Shown here: piece after piece, positions 24,290 to 32,589 of the stretch
How the letters are laid out: each line of letters starts with the position of its first letter
Position numbering within the stretch: position 1 is the first letter of the stretch
From: Cryobacterium cryoconiti
GTDB taxonomy: Bacteria > Actinomycetota > Actinomycetes > Actinomycetales > Microbacteriaceae
DNA length: 45,086 nucleotides
Reading direction: 5' to 3'
Assembly: GCF_004403065.1 (NCBI RefSeq)
Contig: NZ_SOHA01000025.1
Coordinates: 1 to 45,086, forward strand
Made by a program: the position numbers and the translations under genes
The notes under the pieces: model-generated
The model's input: only the letters and a program-made list of their open reading frames with translations
Databases searched by the model: none
Told to the model about the DNA's origin: nothing

Positions 24290-25297
24290 TCAGACGACGG
24301 CGCCGTCCCAGCCGCGGTACGGGTCCCACCCGGCCTGGTCGTGGGGGCGGCCGTCGAGCAGGACCCGGCCGGCGGCATCCGTCACCACGCCGAGGGCGCG
24401 GAAGCCGTCGGGCAGCACGGCACCCGGCGGGAACGTGGCGAGCAGACCGTGGTCCTCGCCGCCGCCGAGGGCGCGTTCCACATTCTCGCCGAGCGCCGAG
24501 CGGGTGAAGTCGATGCCCACGCCGCTGGCCCGGGCCAGGCGTCCGGCGTCGATGGCGAGGCCGTCGGACACGTCGAGCATCGCGGTCGCGCCCGCGGCGG
24601 CGGCGGCAGGCCCTCGGTCGATGGGAGGTTCGGGTGCGAGCTGCGCGGCGACCGCGTCGGGATGCTGCGCCCGCAGCGCCTGCGCGAGTGCGGCATCCGG
24701 GGTGCCGGTTTCGTCCACGGCGAGACGAAAGAGCAGGTCCAGACCCTCGGCGGCCTCACCGAGGCGCCCGGCCAGGGCCACAACGTCGCCTGGCCGCGCC
24801 CCGGAGCGCAGCACGGGCTCGCGCCCCTCGAGGTCGCCGAAGGCCGTCACGGCGAGCGTGAGCGCGTCGGAGGCGGACAGGTCGCCGCCGACGACGCCGC
24901 AGCCGGGCGCCAGGGCTTCGCAGCAGTCGCGCAAGCCGTCGGCGATGCCCTCGATCACCGAGATCGGCGTCGACGGCGGTGCGGCGATCGCGACGACCAG
25001 GGCGGTGGGGCGAGCCCCCATCGCGGCGACGTCGGACAGGTTCGTCGCGGCGGCCTTCCAGCCGAGGTCGTGCGGGCTCGACCAGGCGAGCCGGAAGTCC
25101 GGCCCCTGGATCATCATGTCCGTGGTCACCACGAAGCGCCCGTCCGGGGCCCGCATCACGGCGGCGTCGTCGCCGGGGCCGAGCAGTTGGGCGGCGGAGC
25201 CAGGCAAACGGGGGAAGATTCGGGCGAGAACCTCGCCCTCACTCAGATCGGCCAGCGTTTCACTCGTGGGGAGCATCGCGCCCGCAGCATTCGTCAT
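24290..25297 (-). CDS. thiL: Thiamine-monophosphate kinase
   Basis: Last step of thiamine diphosphate synthesis, ATP-dependent phosphorylation of TMP. 335 residues with the ThiL motifs LGPGDDAAVMRAPDGRFVVT (PGDDAAV at 41-47), TDMMIQGPDF, NLSDVAAMGARPTALVVAIA, GVVGGDLSASDALTLAVTAF and MLDVSDGLAIDAGRLARASG, giving the metal- and ATP-binding acidic residues. Met8 is an alternative start. Divergent from the DUF3515 lipoprotein gene with only 24 bases between the start codons. Confidence 0.95.
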   Translation of the reverse strand: MTNAAGAMLPTSETLADLSEGEVLARIFPRLPGSAAQLLGPGDDAAVMRAPDGRFVVTTDMMIQGPDFRLAWSSPHDLGWKAAATNLSDVAAMGARPTALVVAIAAPPSTPISVIEGIADGLRDCCEALAPGCGVVGGDLSASDALTLAVTAFGDLEGREPVLRSGARPGDVVALAGRLGEAAEGLDLLFRLAVDETGTPDAALAQALRAQHPDAVAAQLAPEPPIDRGPAAAAAGATAMLDVSDGLAIDAGRLARASGVGIDFTRSALGENVERALGGGEDHGLLATFPPGAVLPDGFRALGVVTDAAGRVLLDGRPHDQAGWDPYRGWDGAVV

Positions 25298-25321
25298 GCA
25301 TCAAACGGTAGCCTGAATGCA
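25298..25321. promoter_or_regulatory. 24-bp divergent intergenic region (thiL / DUF3515)
   Basis: Only 24 bases separate the two start codons. On the + strand TAGCCT (25309-25314) lies 7 bases before the lipoprotein ATG; on the minus strand TACCGT lies about 9 bases before the thiL ATG. Neither side has room for a ribosome binding site, so both mRNAs are probably leaderless and their -35 regions must lie inside the opposite gene. Confidence 0.45.
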
Positions 25322-25837
25322 ATGACTCCCCGCATCCGCTCCCTCCGCACCGGCATCGCGCTCACGCTCGTTGCGGGCACTGTTCTGCTCACCGGCTGCA
25401 CGGCGATCGTGCCGCTGGAACCGGCAGCGGATGCCGTCAATCCCACCTGCGCCAGTCTCATCGTGCGTTTGCCGACGACGGTGGCCTCGCTGCCGGAACG
25501 GGAGACGAACGCCCAGGCCACGGGTGCCTGGGGCACGCCGAGCGCGGTCCTGCTGCACTGCGGTGTGACGGTGCCCGAGCCCACGACGCTCCCGTGCCTC
25601 ACGGTCAACGGCATCGACTGGATCGAAGACGATTCGGATGCCCCGCTCTACCGGTACACCACCTACGGCCGCGACCCCGCGACGGAGCTGGTCATCGACT
25701 CGGACAAGGTCAGCGGCTCGACGGTGCTCGTGGACCTGGCGCAGGCCGTGGCGAACATCCCCGCGACGGGCAAGTGCCTCGGCGCCGAGGACCTGCTGCT
25801 GCCGCCCGACGGCGAAACCCTGCCGCCCACCCCGTAG
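25322..25837 (+). CDS. DUF3515 lipoprotein
   Basis: 171-residue predicted lipoprotein of unknown function, found widely in actinobacteria beside ddl and thiL. Signal peptide with lipobox LLTGC (Cys22). The mature part has family features: VPLEPAADAVNPTCASLIVR, TNAQATGAWGTPSAVLLHCG and YTTYGRDPATELVIDSDKV. Mature cysteines near residues 41, 81, 95 and 161 may form disulphides outside the membrane. Start ATG chosen because the lipobox distance is right and a -10-like TAGCCT is 7 bases upstream; the longer frame is antisense to thiL. Confidence 0.88.
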   Translation: MTPRIRSLRTGIALTLVAGTVLLTGCTAIVPLEPAADAVNPTCASLIVRLPTTVASLPERETNAQATGAWGTPSAVLLHCGVTVPEPTTLPCLTVNGIDWIEDDSDAPLYRYTTYGRDPATELVIDSDKVSGSTVLVDLAQAVANIPATGKCLGAEDLLLPPDGETLPPTP

Positions 25838-25858
25838 CGCACCTGAACCCGCGGTGAG

Positions 25859-25908
25859 ACGACAACTCTGGGGGGTTGCGGCATCCGTCAACCCATCAAA
25901 GTCGTCGT
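25859..25908. terminator. Bidirectional hairpin between convergent DUF3515 and ddl genes
   Basis: GGGTTG (25873-25878) pairs with CAACCC (25889-25894) around a 10-base loop, and ACGACAACT (25859-25867) pairs with AGTCGTCGT (25900-25908) with one wobble, across a 5x5 internal bulge. It sits 21 bases after the DUF3515 stop and 32 bases after the ddl stop, so it could end both transcripts. Only short T-runs follow. Confidence 0.5.
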
Positions 25909-25940
25909 TTCGGTGAGGATGCTCGCACCCGCTCGCGCGA

Positions 25941-27065
25941 TTAGACCGCCAGGCGGAGCGCAGCGGGGGCGGCGCGGTGGGCCAGCGCCACCTCGATCAG
26001 CTCGTCGATCAGCTGCGGGTAGGTGAAGCCGCTGGCCAGCCAGCACGACGGGAACATCGAGATCGGGGTGAAACCGGGCATGGTGTTGATCTCGTTGATC
26101 ACCCAGCCGTCGGCCGTGAGGAAGAAGTCGACCCGCGCCAGCCCGGCGCCGTCGATGGCGTCGAACGCCCGGATGGCCAGGGCCTGCATCTCGCCCAGTT
26201 CCACCGGGGTGAGGTCGGCCGGGCAGACCAGCTCGATGCCGTCCGCTCCGAGGTACTTGGCGTCGAAGTCGTAGAAGTCGCGGCCGGTCACCCGCACCTC
26301 GCCGGCGACGGATGCCCGCGTCGCCTCCCCGGGACGAGCCTGCAGCACCGCGATCTCGAGTTCGCGCCCCGACAGCCCTGCCTCGATGAGAACCTTGCTG
26401 TCCTCCAGCAGGGCCACGCGCATCGCCTCGGCGAGTTGGTCCAGGTTCGACACCCGGCTGACGCCCACACTCGACCCGGCCCGCGCGGGTTTGACGAACA
26501 CGGGCAGACCGAGTCCCTCGGCCGCCGCGAACGCCATGCCTGGAGCCTCGGCCCAGTCGGCGGCGGTGACGGTGCGCCACGGGGCGACCGGCAGGGCTGC
26601 CTGCTGGAAGACGGTCTTGGTGAAGTGTTTGTCCATGCCGAGCGCCGACGCGAGCACGCCTGAGCCCACATAGGGCAGCCCGACGAGTTCGAGCAGCCCC
26701 TGCACGGTGCCGTCCTCACCGAACGGGCCGTGCAGGATCGGGAAGACCACGTCGACGTTGCCCAGCGAACGGTGGCCGGTGCCGGCACCGTCGCTGACCG
26801 TCAGCTGATGACTGAGGCTGCTTTCCGGCCACCGGATGCGGCTGCCGTTGTCGAAGACCTCCGGAAGCTGCTCGGCGTCCAGCGTGAACCGGGCCGGGTC
26901 ATCCGCTTCGAGCACGAAGGCGCCGTCGCGGGTGATGCCGATCGGGATGACGTTGTAGCGTTCGCGGTCAATTGCCGCCAGGACGCCGCCCGCTGTGGCG
27001 CAGCTGATCGAATGTTCGCTTGACCGACCCCCAAAGAGCAGCGCCACCGTGAGCTTGTTCGTCAT
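25941..27065 (-). CDS. ddl: D-alanine--D-alanine ligase
   Basis: Joins two D-Ala for the peptidoglycan stem peptide. 374 residues. Begins MTNKLTVALLFGGRSSEHSI (N-terminal GGRSSEH), with FPILHGPFGEDGTVQGLLEL, the ATP-grasp KPARAGSSVGVSRV, and metal-binding ARVDFFLTADG and INEINTMPGFTPISMFP. The ATG at 27065 has AAAGGA 6 bases upstream; a TTG just before it is less likely. The first 98 bases are also read in another frame as the C-terminus of gpsA. Last gene of the leu-mur-gps operon. Confidence 0.95.
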   Translation of the reverse strand: MTNKLTVALLFGGRSSEHSISCATAGGVLAAIDRERYNVIPIGITRDGAFVLEADDPARFTLDAEQLPEVFDNGSRIRWPESSLSHQLTVSDGAGTGHRSLGNVDVVFPILHGPFGEDGTVQGLLELVGLPYVGSGVLASALGMDKHFTKTVFQQAALPVAPWRTVTAADWAEAPGMAFAAAEGLGLPVFVKPARAGSSVGVSRVSNLDQLAEAMRVALLEDSKVLIEAGLSGRELEIAVLQARPGEATRASVAGEVRVTGRDFYDFDAKYLGADGIELVCPADLTPVELGEMQALAIRAFDAIDGAGLARVDFFLTADGWVINEINTMPGFTPISMFPSCWLASGFTYPQLIDELIEVALAHRAAPAALRLAV

Positions 27066-28095
27066 CAATCGTCCTTTCGCCCTGCGGCTCGGCTGAGTCC
27101 GTTGTCAGGTGCGGGGCCAGGTCCCGCGGTTTCAGAGTACCGGCCAGCACCTGGCGGACCTGCTCGACGATGGGCATGTCCACCCCCTTGGCACGGGCGA
27201 GTTCGAGTACGGGACCGACGGATGCGAGACCCTCCGTGGTCTGCTGCATCTGCTTGACCACGTCGGCGATGCCGTAGCCCTGGCCGAGCAGCCGGCCGGC
27301 CGTGTTGTTGCGGCTGAGCGGCGATTGGCAGGTGGCGATGAGGTCACCGAGGCCGGCCAGACCGGCCAGGGTTTCCGGATGGGCGCCGTAGGCCACGGCG
27401 AAATCGGTCATCTCCACGAGACCGCGGGTGATGATCGACGCCTTCGTGTTCTCGCCGTAGCCGACGCCGTCGACGATGCCGATGGCGACCGCGATCAGGT
27501 TCTTGAGCACGCCGCCGAATTCGGTGCCGATGACATCCGTGTTGACGTACGAGCGGAAGTAGCGGTTGCGGGCCAGCATGGCCACGGCCTGCGCGGTCTC
27601 GAGGCTGTTCGAGGAGACCACGGCGGCCGTGGGCTGTTCCTTGGCGATTTCGAGGGCCAGGTTGGGTCCGGAGATCGCCGCGATCAGGTCAGGGTCGATC
27701 GGCAGCAGTTCGGCGATGATCTGGCTCATGCGCAGGCCGGAGCCGCGCTCGACGCCCTTCATCAGCGACACGACGATGGCGCCGGGCTCCAGGAACGGCT
27801 CCGCCAGAATCAGGTTCTCGCGCAGCGACTGGCTCGGCACCGACACGAACACCTGCTCGGCGCCGGCCAGGGCCAGGTCGAGCCGGGAGGTGGCGCGAAG
27901 GCCCACGGGCAGGTTGATGCCGGGCAGATAGTCGCTGTTGCGCCTGGCTTCGGTGATCTCCCGGGCGAGCTCGGGGCGCCGGGCCCAGAGCACCACGTCG
28001 GCCCCACCGTCGGTCAGGATCTTCGCGAACGTTGTGCCCCAGCTCCCGGCGCCGAGGACGGCGACCCGCTTGCCTGGCTGGACCTTAGGCTTCAA
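26968..28095 (-). CDS. gpsA: NAD(P)-dependent glycerol-3-phosphate dehydrogenase with extended C-terminus
   Basis: Makes sn-glycerol-3-phosphate for phospholipids. 375 residues from a TTG at 28095. NAD-binding VAVLGAGSWGTTFAKIL near the N-terminus, FVSVPSQSLRENL, SGPNLALEIA, TEFGGVLKNLIAVAIGIVDG with the catalytic Lys, and AGLGDLIATCQSPLSRN. No ATG or GTG gives a complete N-terminus; TTG overlapping the plsC end by 11 bases is the only good choice. After HLTTDSAEPQGER, where I would expect the protein to end, about 33 more residues (TIDDEQAHGGAALWGSVKRT onward) come from a 98-base out-of-frame overlap with ddl. The family is usually 330-345 residues. Confidence 0.9.
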   Translation of the reverse strand: MKPKVQPGKRVAVLGAGSWGTTFAKILTDGGADVVLWARRPELAREITEARRNSDYLPGINLPVGLRATSRLDLALAGAEQVFVSVPSQSLRENLILAEPFLEPGAIVVSLMKGVERGSGLRMSQIIAELLPIDPDLIAAISGPNLALEIAKEQPTAAVVSSNSLETAQAVAMLARNRYFRSYVNTDVIGTEFGGVLKNLIAVAIGIVDGVGYGENTKASIITRGLVEMTDFAVAYGAHPETLAGLAGLGDLIATCQSPLSRNNTAGRLLGQGYGIADVVKQMQQTTEGLASVGPVLELARAKGVDMPIVEQVRQVLAGTLKPRDLAPHLTTDSAEPQGERTIDDEQAHGGAALWGSVKRTFDQLRHSGRRPGGN

Positions 28096-28906
28096 AACGG
28101 CCGGTCTCTTTCTGATCGTGCTCGACCGGGTTCCAGCGCTTTGCGGGCGCCGTCTCACCCCGGAGATCTTCGAGCAGTTGAGTGATGGCGGCCATGACAA
28201 GCGTGGTCGCCTCGTTCAGTGTCGCCGGGTCGAGGTTGCGCCCGCGGAAGCGACCCAGGTCGATCGGGTCGCCGATCTTGACGAGAACGGTCTTGCGCGG
28301 GAACAGCCGGAGCCGCTTGGAGTAGCGCGGCATGATCTCCTGGGCGCCCCAGTGCGCGACCGGGACGATCGGGATGCCCTGCTCGAGCGCGATGCGCACG
28401 GCGCCGGTCTTGCCGCGCATCGGCCACATCCCCGGGTCGCGGGTCAGCGACCCCTCCGGGTAGACGACGACCATCTGGCCGCGTTCGACCAGGCGCCGGG
28501 CCGCCTTCACCGGCTCGCTGCCGCGCACGCTGCCGCCGCGCTGCACCGGGATCTGCCCGGATTTGTGCAGCAGCCAGCCGATCCCGGGGATTTGGAAGAC
28601 GGATGCCTTCGCCATGAACCGGGGCGCGCGCCCGAGCTTCCAGCTGAGCACGCCCATCAGCACGGGGTCGATCTCGCTGAAGTGGTTGGGTGCCATCACG
28701 AACGCCCCGGCGCGCGGAAACTTCTCGGCGTCGGTGACCTTGAACCGCACGGCGAGGTTGATCACCGGAAGGATCATCAGCGCCAGCGCCCAGAAGACCG
28801 ACGGCGTTCTCGTCTCCGAACGCTCCCGGCCCGGGTTCACTGCGACAGGGGAAACGTGGGTCTGGGGCGCTGGATCGGACACGGGCGCTGGATCTGATGC
28901 TGGCAC
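28085..28906 (-). CDS. plsC: 1-acyl-sn-glycerol-3-phosphate acyltransferase (PlsC-like)
   Basis: Adds the second acyl chain to make phosphatidic acid at the inner membrane. 273 residues from a GTG at 28906, 7 bases after the murA stop and with AAGGA about 9 bases upstream. Catalytic NHFSEIDPVLMG (NHx4D), VYPEGSLTRDPGM, and IPIVPVAHWGAQEIMP. A hydrophobic stretch VFWALALMILPVINLAVRF precedes the catalytic domain, and the first 35 residues are Pro/Ser/Ala-rich. Next to gpsA, whose product it uses after the first acylation. Confidence 0.9.
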   Translation of the reverse strand: MPASDPAPVSDPAPQTHVSPVAVNPGRERSETRTPSVFWALALMILPVINLAVRFKVTDAEKFPRAGAFVMAPNHFSEIDPVLMGVLSWKLGRAPRFMAKASVFQIPGIGWLLHKSGQIPVQRGGSVRGSEPVKAARRLVERGQMVVVYPEGSLTRDPGMWPMRGKTGAVRIALEQGIPIVPVAHWGAQEIMPRYSKRLRLFPRKTVLVKIGDPIDLGRFRGRNLDPATLNEATTLVMAAITQLLEDLRGETAPAKRWNPVEHDQKETGRFEA

Positions 28907-28913
28907 AGCCCCA

Positions 28914-30338
28914 TTATCCTTCGAGATCGAAGTCAGCCCCCAACAGTTGCAGCTTGGTGATGAAGTTCTCGTAGCCACGGCTGATGATTCCGACGTTGCT
29001 CACGGTGGACGTGCCCGAGGCGGTCAGGGCCGCGATCAGGTGGCTGAAGCCACCGCGCAGGTCGGGAACCTCGATGTCGGCGCCGTGCAGCTTCGTCGGC
29101 CCCGTGATGACGGCCGAGTGGTTGAAGTTGCGCTGGCCGAACCGGCAGGGGTGCCCGCCGAGGCATTCCCGGTGGATCTGGATGGTCGCGCCCATCTCCA
29201 CGAGGGCGTCGACGAAGCCGAAGCGCTGCTCGTACACGGTCTCGTGCACGATCGAGACGCCGTGGGCGTGGGTGAGGGCGATCACGAGCGGCTGCTGCCA
29301 GTCCGTCATGAAGCCGGGGTGCACATCCGTTTCGATGATGACGGGCTTGAGGTCGCCGCCCGGGTGGTAGAAACGGATGCCGTCGTCTTCGATGTCGAAC
29401 GCCCCGCCGACCTTGCGGAACACGTTCAGGAACGTGATCATCTCGGGCTGACGCGCACCGCCGACGAAGATGTCCCCGTCGGTGGCCAGGGCCGCGGCCG
29501 CCCAGCTGGCGGCCTCGTTCCGGTCGAACAGGGCGCGGTGGTTGTAGCCTTCGAGACGCTCGACGCCCTCGATCCGGATCACACGGTCGGTGTCGACCGT
29601 GATGATGGCACCCATCTTCTGCAGGATGTTGATGAGATCCATGATCTCGGGCTCGATCGCCGCGCCCTTGAGCTCGGTGATGCCCTCGGCGCGCACAGCG
29701 GTGAGGAGCACCTGTTCGGTCGCGCCCACGCTCGGGTAGGGCAGGGACACCTTGGTGCCCTTGAGACCGTTGGGTGCGGACATCCGGATGCCGTTGGGCT
29801 GCTTCTCGACGACGGCTCCGAACTTGCGCAGCACGTCCAGGTGGTAGTCGATCGGGCGGTCGCCGATGCGGCAACCGCCGAGGTCGGGGATGAATGCCTC
29901 GCCGAGGCGGTGCAGCAGCGGGCCGCAGAACAGGATCGGGATGCGCGAGGAGCCGGCGTGGGCGTCGATCGCGGCGAAGTGCGCGCTCTCCACGTCGACC
30001 GGGTCGAGCAGCAGCTCACCCGGCTCGGCGCCGTCGGTGACCTTGACGCCGTGCACCTCGAGCAGCTGGCGCACGATGCGCACGTCGCTGATGTTGGGAA
30101 CGTTCTTGAGCGTGCTGGGGCTCTCGCCCAGAAGAGCCGCGACCATGGCCTTGGTGACCAGGTTCTTGGCACCCTTCAGCTCGATCCGGCCGACCAGCGG
30201 AATACCGCCGCGGATCGTGATCCGGTCGCCCTGCAGACCCACGGCCGCCCCCCAGCTCTGCGCATGCTCACGATTCTGCGCGTCTTCCTTGCTCTGACCG
30301 TTCTCACGATCCTGGGTGATTTCGCTGATTGTGCTCAT
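28914..30338 (-). CDS. murA: UDP-N-acetylglucosamine 1-carboxyvinyltransferase
   Basis: First committed step of peptidoglycan synthesis, adding enolpyruvate to UDP-GlcNAc. 474 residues, longer than the usual 420 because of a charged N-terminal tail (about 1-35) and small insertions. Motifs: [20 protein letters not shown] (KxN), [15 protein letters not shown], the catalytic loop [13 protein letters not shown] with Cys156, [12 protein letters not shown], and [20 protein letters not shown] with the catalytic Asp. Cys156 occupies the fosfomycin-reactive position; mycobacterial MurA has Asp there. The start shares ATGA with the leuD stop, so MurA synthesis is coupled to leucine genes. Confidence 0.94.
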   Translation of the reverse strand: MSTISEITQDRENGQSKEDAQNREHAQSWGAAVGLQGDRITIRGGIPLVGRIELKGAKNLVTKAMVAALLGESPSTLKNVPNISDVRIVRQLLEVHGVKVTDGAEPGELLLDPVDVESAHFAAIDAHAGSSRIPILFCGPLLHRLGEAFIPDLGGCRIGDRPIDYHLDVLRKFGAVVEKQPNGIRMSAPNGLKGTKVSLPYPSVGATEQVLLTAVRAEGITELKGAAIEPEIMDLINILQKMGAIITVDTDRVIRIEGVERLEGYNHRALFDRNEAASWAAAALATDGDIFVGGARQPEMITFLNVFRKVGGAFDIEDDGIRFYHPGGDLKPVIIETDVHPGFMTDWQQPLVIALTHAHGVSIVHETVYEQRFGFVDALVEMGATIQIHRECLGGHPCRFGQRNFNHSAVITGPTKLHGADIEVPDLRGGFSHLIAALTASGTSTVSNVGIISRGYENFITKLQLLGADFDLEG

Positions 30339-30943
30339 AAACTAACCTGCCTTGCCGGGAGAGTCCGGGGCCGCCATGGCTCCCGGTGGGATTCATATTC
30401 TGCGATCCGCGCTTCATCGCGCAGGGTGAGTCCGATGTCGTCGAGGCCTTCGAGGAGGCGCCACCGGGTGTAATCGTCAATCTCGAAGGGAACGGTGAGA
30501 GCTCCGACGCGGGCGGTGCGGGAGACCAGGTCGACCGTGAGCTCGATACCGGGAGTGGCCTCGATCACGTCCCACAGGCGCTGCGCGTCGGCCTCGGAGA
30601 TCTGACCGGCGAGCAGACCCTGCTTGCCGGAGTTGCCGCGGAAGATGTCGCCGAAGCGGGGGCTGAGCACCACGTCGAAGCCGTAGTCGCGCAGCGCCCA
30701 GACGGCGTGTTCGCGGGAGGAACCGGTGCCGAAGTCGGCGCCGGCCACGAGCACTCGGGCGCCCGCGTAGGCCGGCTCGTTGAGCACGAAGGCAGGGTCG
30801 CTGCGCCAGCGGGCGAAGAGGGCGTCTTCGAATCCGGTCTTGGTGACGCGCTTGAGGTGGACGGCCGGGATGATCTGGTCGGTGTCGACGTTGGAGCGGC
30901 GCAGAGGAAGCGCGACGCCGGTGACGGTTGTGAACTTTTCCAT
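30335..30943 (-). CDS. leuD: 3-isopropylmalate dehydratase small subunit
   Basis: With LeuC isomerises 2- to 3-isopropylmalate in leucine synthesis. 202 residues from the ATG at 30943, a normal length. Begins [20 protein letters not shown] followed by [33 protein letters not shown] and [20 protein letters not shown] are the swivel-domain hallmarks. Lies 2 bases after leuC and overlaps murA by 4 bases. An open frame extending to 31159 runs inside leuC and is not used. Confidence 0.96.
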   Translation of the reverse strand: MEKFTTVTGVALPLRRSNVDTDQIIPAVHLKRVTKTGFEDALFARWRSDPAFVLNEPAYAGARVLVAGADFGTGSSREHAVWALRDYGFDVVLSPRFGDIFRGNSGKQGLLAGQISEADAQRLWDVIEATPGIELTVDLVSRTARVGALTVPFEIDDYTRWRLLEGLDDIGLTLRDEARIAEYESHREPWRPRTLPARQVSL

Positions 30944-30945
30944 TG

Positions 30946-32391
30946 CTACTTGTCTCCATCCTGGGCCAGGTCCCACGGGCTCGACAGCGTACCGCGGATG
31001 GCGGTGGCGGCCGCGACCAGCGGGGACACGAGGTGCGTGCGTCCGCCCTTGCCCTGGCGGCCCTCGAAGTTGCGATTGCTGGTGGACGCGCACCGCTCGC
31101 CGGGGGCCAGCTGGTCGGGGTTCATGCCCAGGCACATCGAGCAGCCGGCGAAGCGCCACTCGGCGCCGAAGTCGGTGAAGATCGTGTCGAGGCCTTCCGC
31201 CTCCGCCTCGATGCGCACCCGCGCGGATCCGGGGACCACGAGCATCCGTACGCCCGGCGCCAGAGTGCGGCCCTGCACGATCGCGGCGGCGGCGCGCAGG
31301 TCTTCGACCCGGCTGTTGGTGCAGGATCCGAGGAAGACGGTGTCGACCCGGATCTCCTTCATCGGGGTGCCGGCCGCGAGGTCCATGTATTCCAGGGCTC
31401 GTTCGGCAGCGGAGCGTTCGTTGTCGTCGAGGATTCCGGAGGGGTCGGGCACGGTCTCGCTCAGGGAGACCCCCTGGCCGGGGTTGGTGCCCCAGGTGAC
31501 GAAGGGTTCCAGGGTGTCGGCGTCGAGGAAGACCTCGGCGTCGAATTCGGCGCCGTCGTCGGTGGCGAGGGTGTCCCAGTAGGCGACCGCGTCGATCCAG
31601 TCCTGGCCTTCCGGGGCATGGGCGCGACCCTGGAGGTAGTCGTAGGTGATCGCATCCGGGGCGACCATGCCCGCGCGGGCGCCGGCCTCGATCGACATGT
31701 TGCAGATGGTCATGCGGCCCTCCATGGAGAGGGCGCGGATGGCGCTGCCACGGTATTCGAGCACGTAGCCCTGCCCGCCGCCGGTGCCGATCTTCGCGAT
31801 CACGGCCAGGATGATGTCCTTCGCCGTCACCCCGGGGCGGAGTGTGCCCTCCACCGTGATCGCCATGGTCTTGAACCGCTTGAGCGGCAGCGTCTGGGTG
31901 GCCATGACGTGCTCGACCTCGCTGGTGCCGATGCCGAGCGCCATGGCCCCGAACGCGCCGTGGGTGGAGGTGTGCGAGTCGCCGCAGACCACGGTGATGC
32001 CGGGCTGGGTCAGGCCCAGCTGCGGTCCGACGACGTGCACGATGCCCTGCTCGATGTCCCCGAGGGAGTGCAGACGGATGCCGAACTCCTCGCAGTTGCG
32101 GCGCAGCGTCTCGATCTGCGTGCGGCTGGTGAGGTCGGCGATGGGCTTGTCGATCGCCAGGGTCGGCGTGTTGTGGTCTTCCGTCGCGATGGTCAGATCG
32201 GGACGGCGAACCGGTCGGCCGGCCTGGCGGAGCCCGTCGAAGGCCTGGGGGCTGGTGACCTCGTGCACGAGGTGCAGGTCGATGTAGATGAGGTCGGGAG
32301 TGGCGCCGTCGCCCTCGGTGACGAGGTGTTTGTCCCAGACCTTCTCGGCCAGAGTGCGCGGACGGGTGCCGGTGCGTGGTGCGTCAGTCAT
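30946..32391 (-). CDS. leuC: 3-isopropylmalate dehydratase large subunit
   Basis: Iron-sulfur subunit of isopropylmalate isomerase. 481 residues. Begins with [32 protein letters not shown] and [15 protein letters not shown] are family signatures; 4Fe-4S ligands are in [14 protein letters not shown] and [20 protein letters not shown]. The ATG at 32391 has GAGGAAG 8 bases upstream. Preceded by a leucine-rich leader peptide and hairpin that suggest attenuation. Head gene of a six-gene run that continues through leuD, murA, plsC, gpsA and ddl. Confidence 0.97.
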   Translation of the reverse strand: MTDAPRTGTRPRTLAEKVWDKHLVTEGDGATPDLIYIDLHLVHEVTSPQAFDGLRQAGRPVRRPDLTIATEDHNTPTLAIDKPIADLTSRTQIETLRRNCEEFGIRLHSLGDIEQGIVHVVGPQLGLTQPGITVVCGDSHTSTHGAFGAMALGIGTSEVEHVMATQTLPLKRFKTMAITVEGTLRPGVTAKDIILAVIAKIGTGGGQGYVLEYRGSAIRALSMEGRMTICNMSIEAGARAGMVAPDAITYDYLQGRAHAPEGQDWIDAVAYWDTLATDDGAEFDAEVFLDADTLEPFVTWGTNPGQGVSLSETVPDPSGILDDNERSAAERALEYMDLAAGTPMKEIRVDTVFLGSCTNSRVEDLRAAAAIVQGRTLAPGVRMLVVPGSARVRIEAEAEGLDTIFTDFGAEWRFAGCSMCLGMNPDQLAPGERCASTSNRNFEGRQGKGGRTHLVSPLVAAATAIRGTLSSPWDLAQDGDK

Positions 32392-32436
32392 GTGTGTGCG
32401 TCTTCCTCAGCAATGGGTGATCAGCCAACAAGAAAC

Positions 32437-32477
32437 GCCACGACGAGGGAGGCCTCAGGATGGGGACTCGTCGCGGC
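32437..32477 (-). terminator. Terminator-like hairpin in the leuC leader (candidate attenuator)
   Basis: On the minus-strand RNA GCCGCGACGAG (32477-32467) pairs with CTCGTCGTGGC (32447-32437) over 11 pairs including one G-U, with a 19-base loop. The 3' arm is followed by GTTTCTTGTT, the T-rich run expected of an intrinsic terminator. The 5' arm overlaps leader codons 11-14, so a ribosome stalled on Leu codons 9-10 would cover it and let transcription continue. Confidence 0.6.
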
Positions 32478-32508
32478 AGAGAAGAGGGAGTCGACCGAGC
32501 AGCACCAT
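32455..32508 (-). CDS. leuL: Leucine-rich leader peptide of the leu operon
   Basis: Seventeen-residue frame MVLLGRLPLLCRDESPS ending in TGA, 63 bases before leuC. Five of 17 residues are Leu (codons CTG, CTC, CTC, CTT, CTC at positions 3, 4, 7, 9, 10), and codons 11-14 form the 5' arm of the terminator-like hairpin. GTG at codon 2 could be the true start: it lies 6 bases after TAGCCT and would make the mRNA leaderless. Too short for automatic calling; assigned by Leu content, position and overlap with the hairpin. The symbol is by analogy to other leu leaders. Confidence 0.6.
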   Translation of the reverse strand: MVLLGRLPLLCRDESPS

Positions 32509-32511
32509 GAC

Positions 32512-32517
32512 AGGCTA
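32512..32517 (-). promoter_or_regulatory. Probable -10 box of the leu operon
   Basis: TAGCCT on the minus strand, the same hexamer as before the DUF3515 gene, ends 3 bases before the leader ATG and 6 before its GTG codon. No good -35 is visible in the 70 bases behind the transglutaminase-like gene. Confidence 0.35.
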
Positions 32518-32546
32518 ACACTGTGCGTCTGCGAGCTTGGCTGGCG

Positions 32547-32562
32547 ACCCTCATTGGAGGGT
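32547..32562 (-). terminator. Small hairpin after the cassette B transglutaminase-like gene
   Basis: ACCCTC (32547-32552) and GAGGGT (32557-32562) pair perfectly around ATTG, 28 bases after the stop at 32590. No T-tract follows on the minus strand, so it would be a weak or actinobacterial-style terminator separating cassette B from the leu operon. Confidence 0.35.
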
Positions 32563-32589
32563 GATTTCGGCGGTGTCCACCTCGCCACT

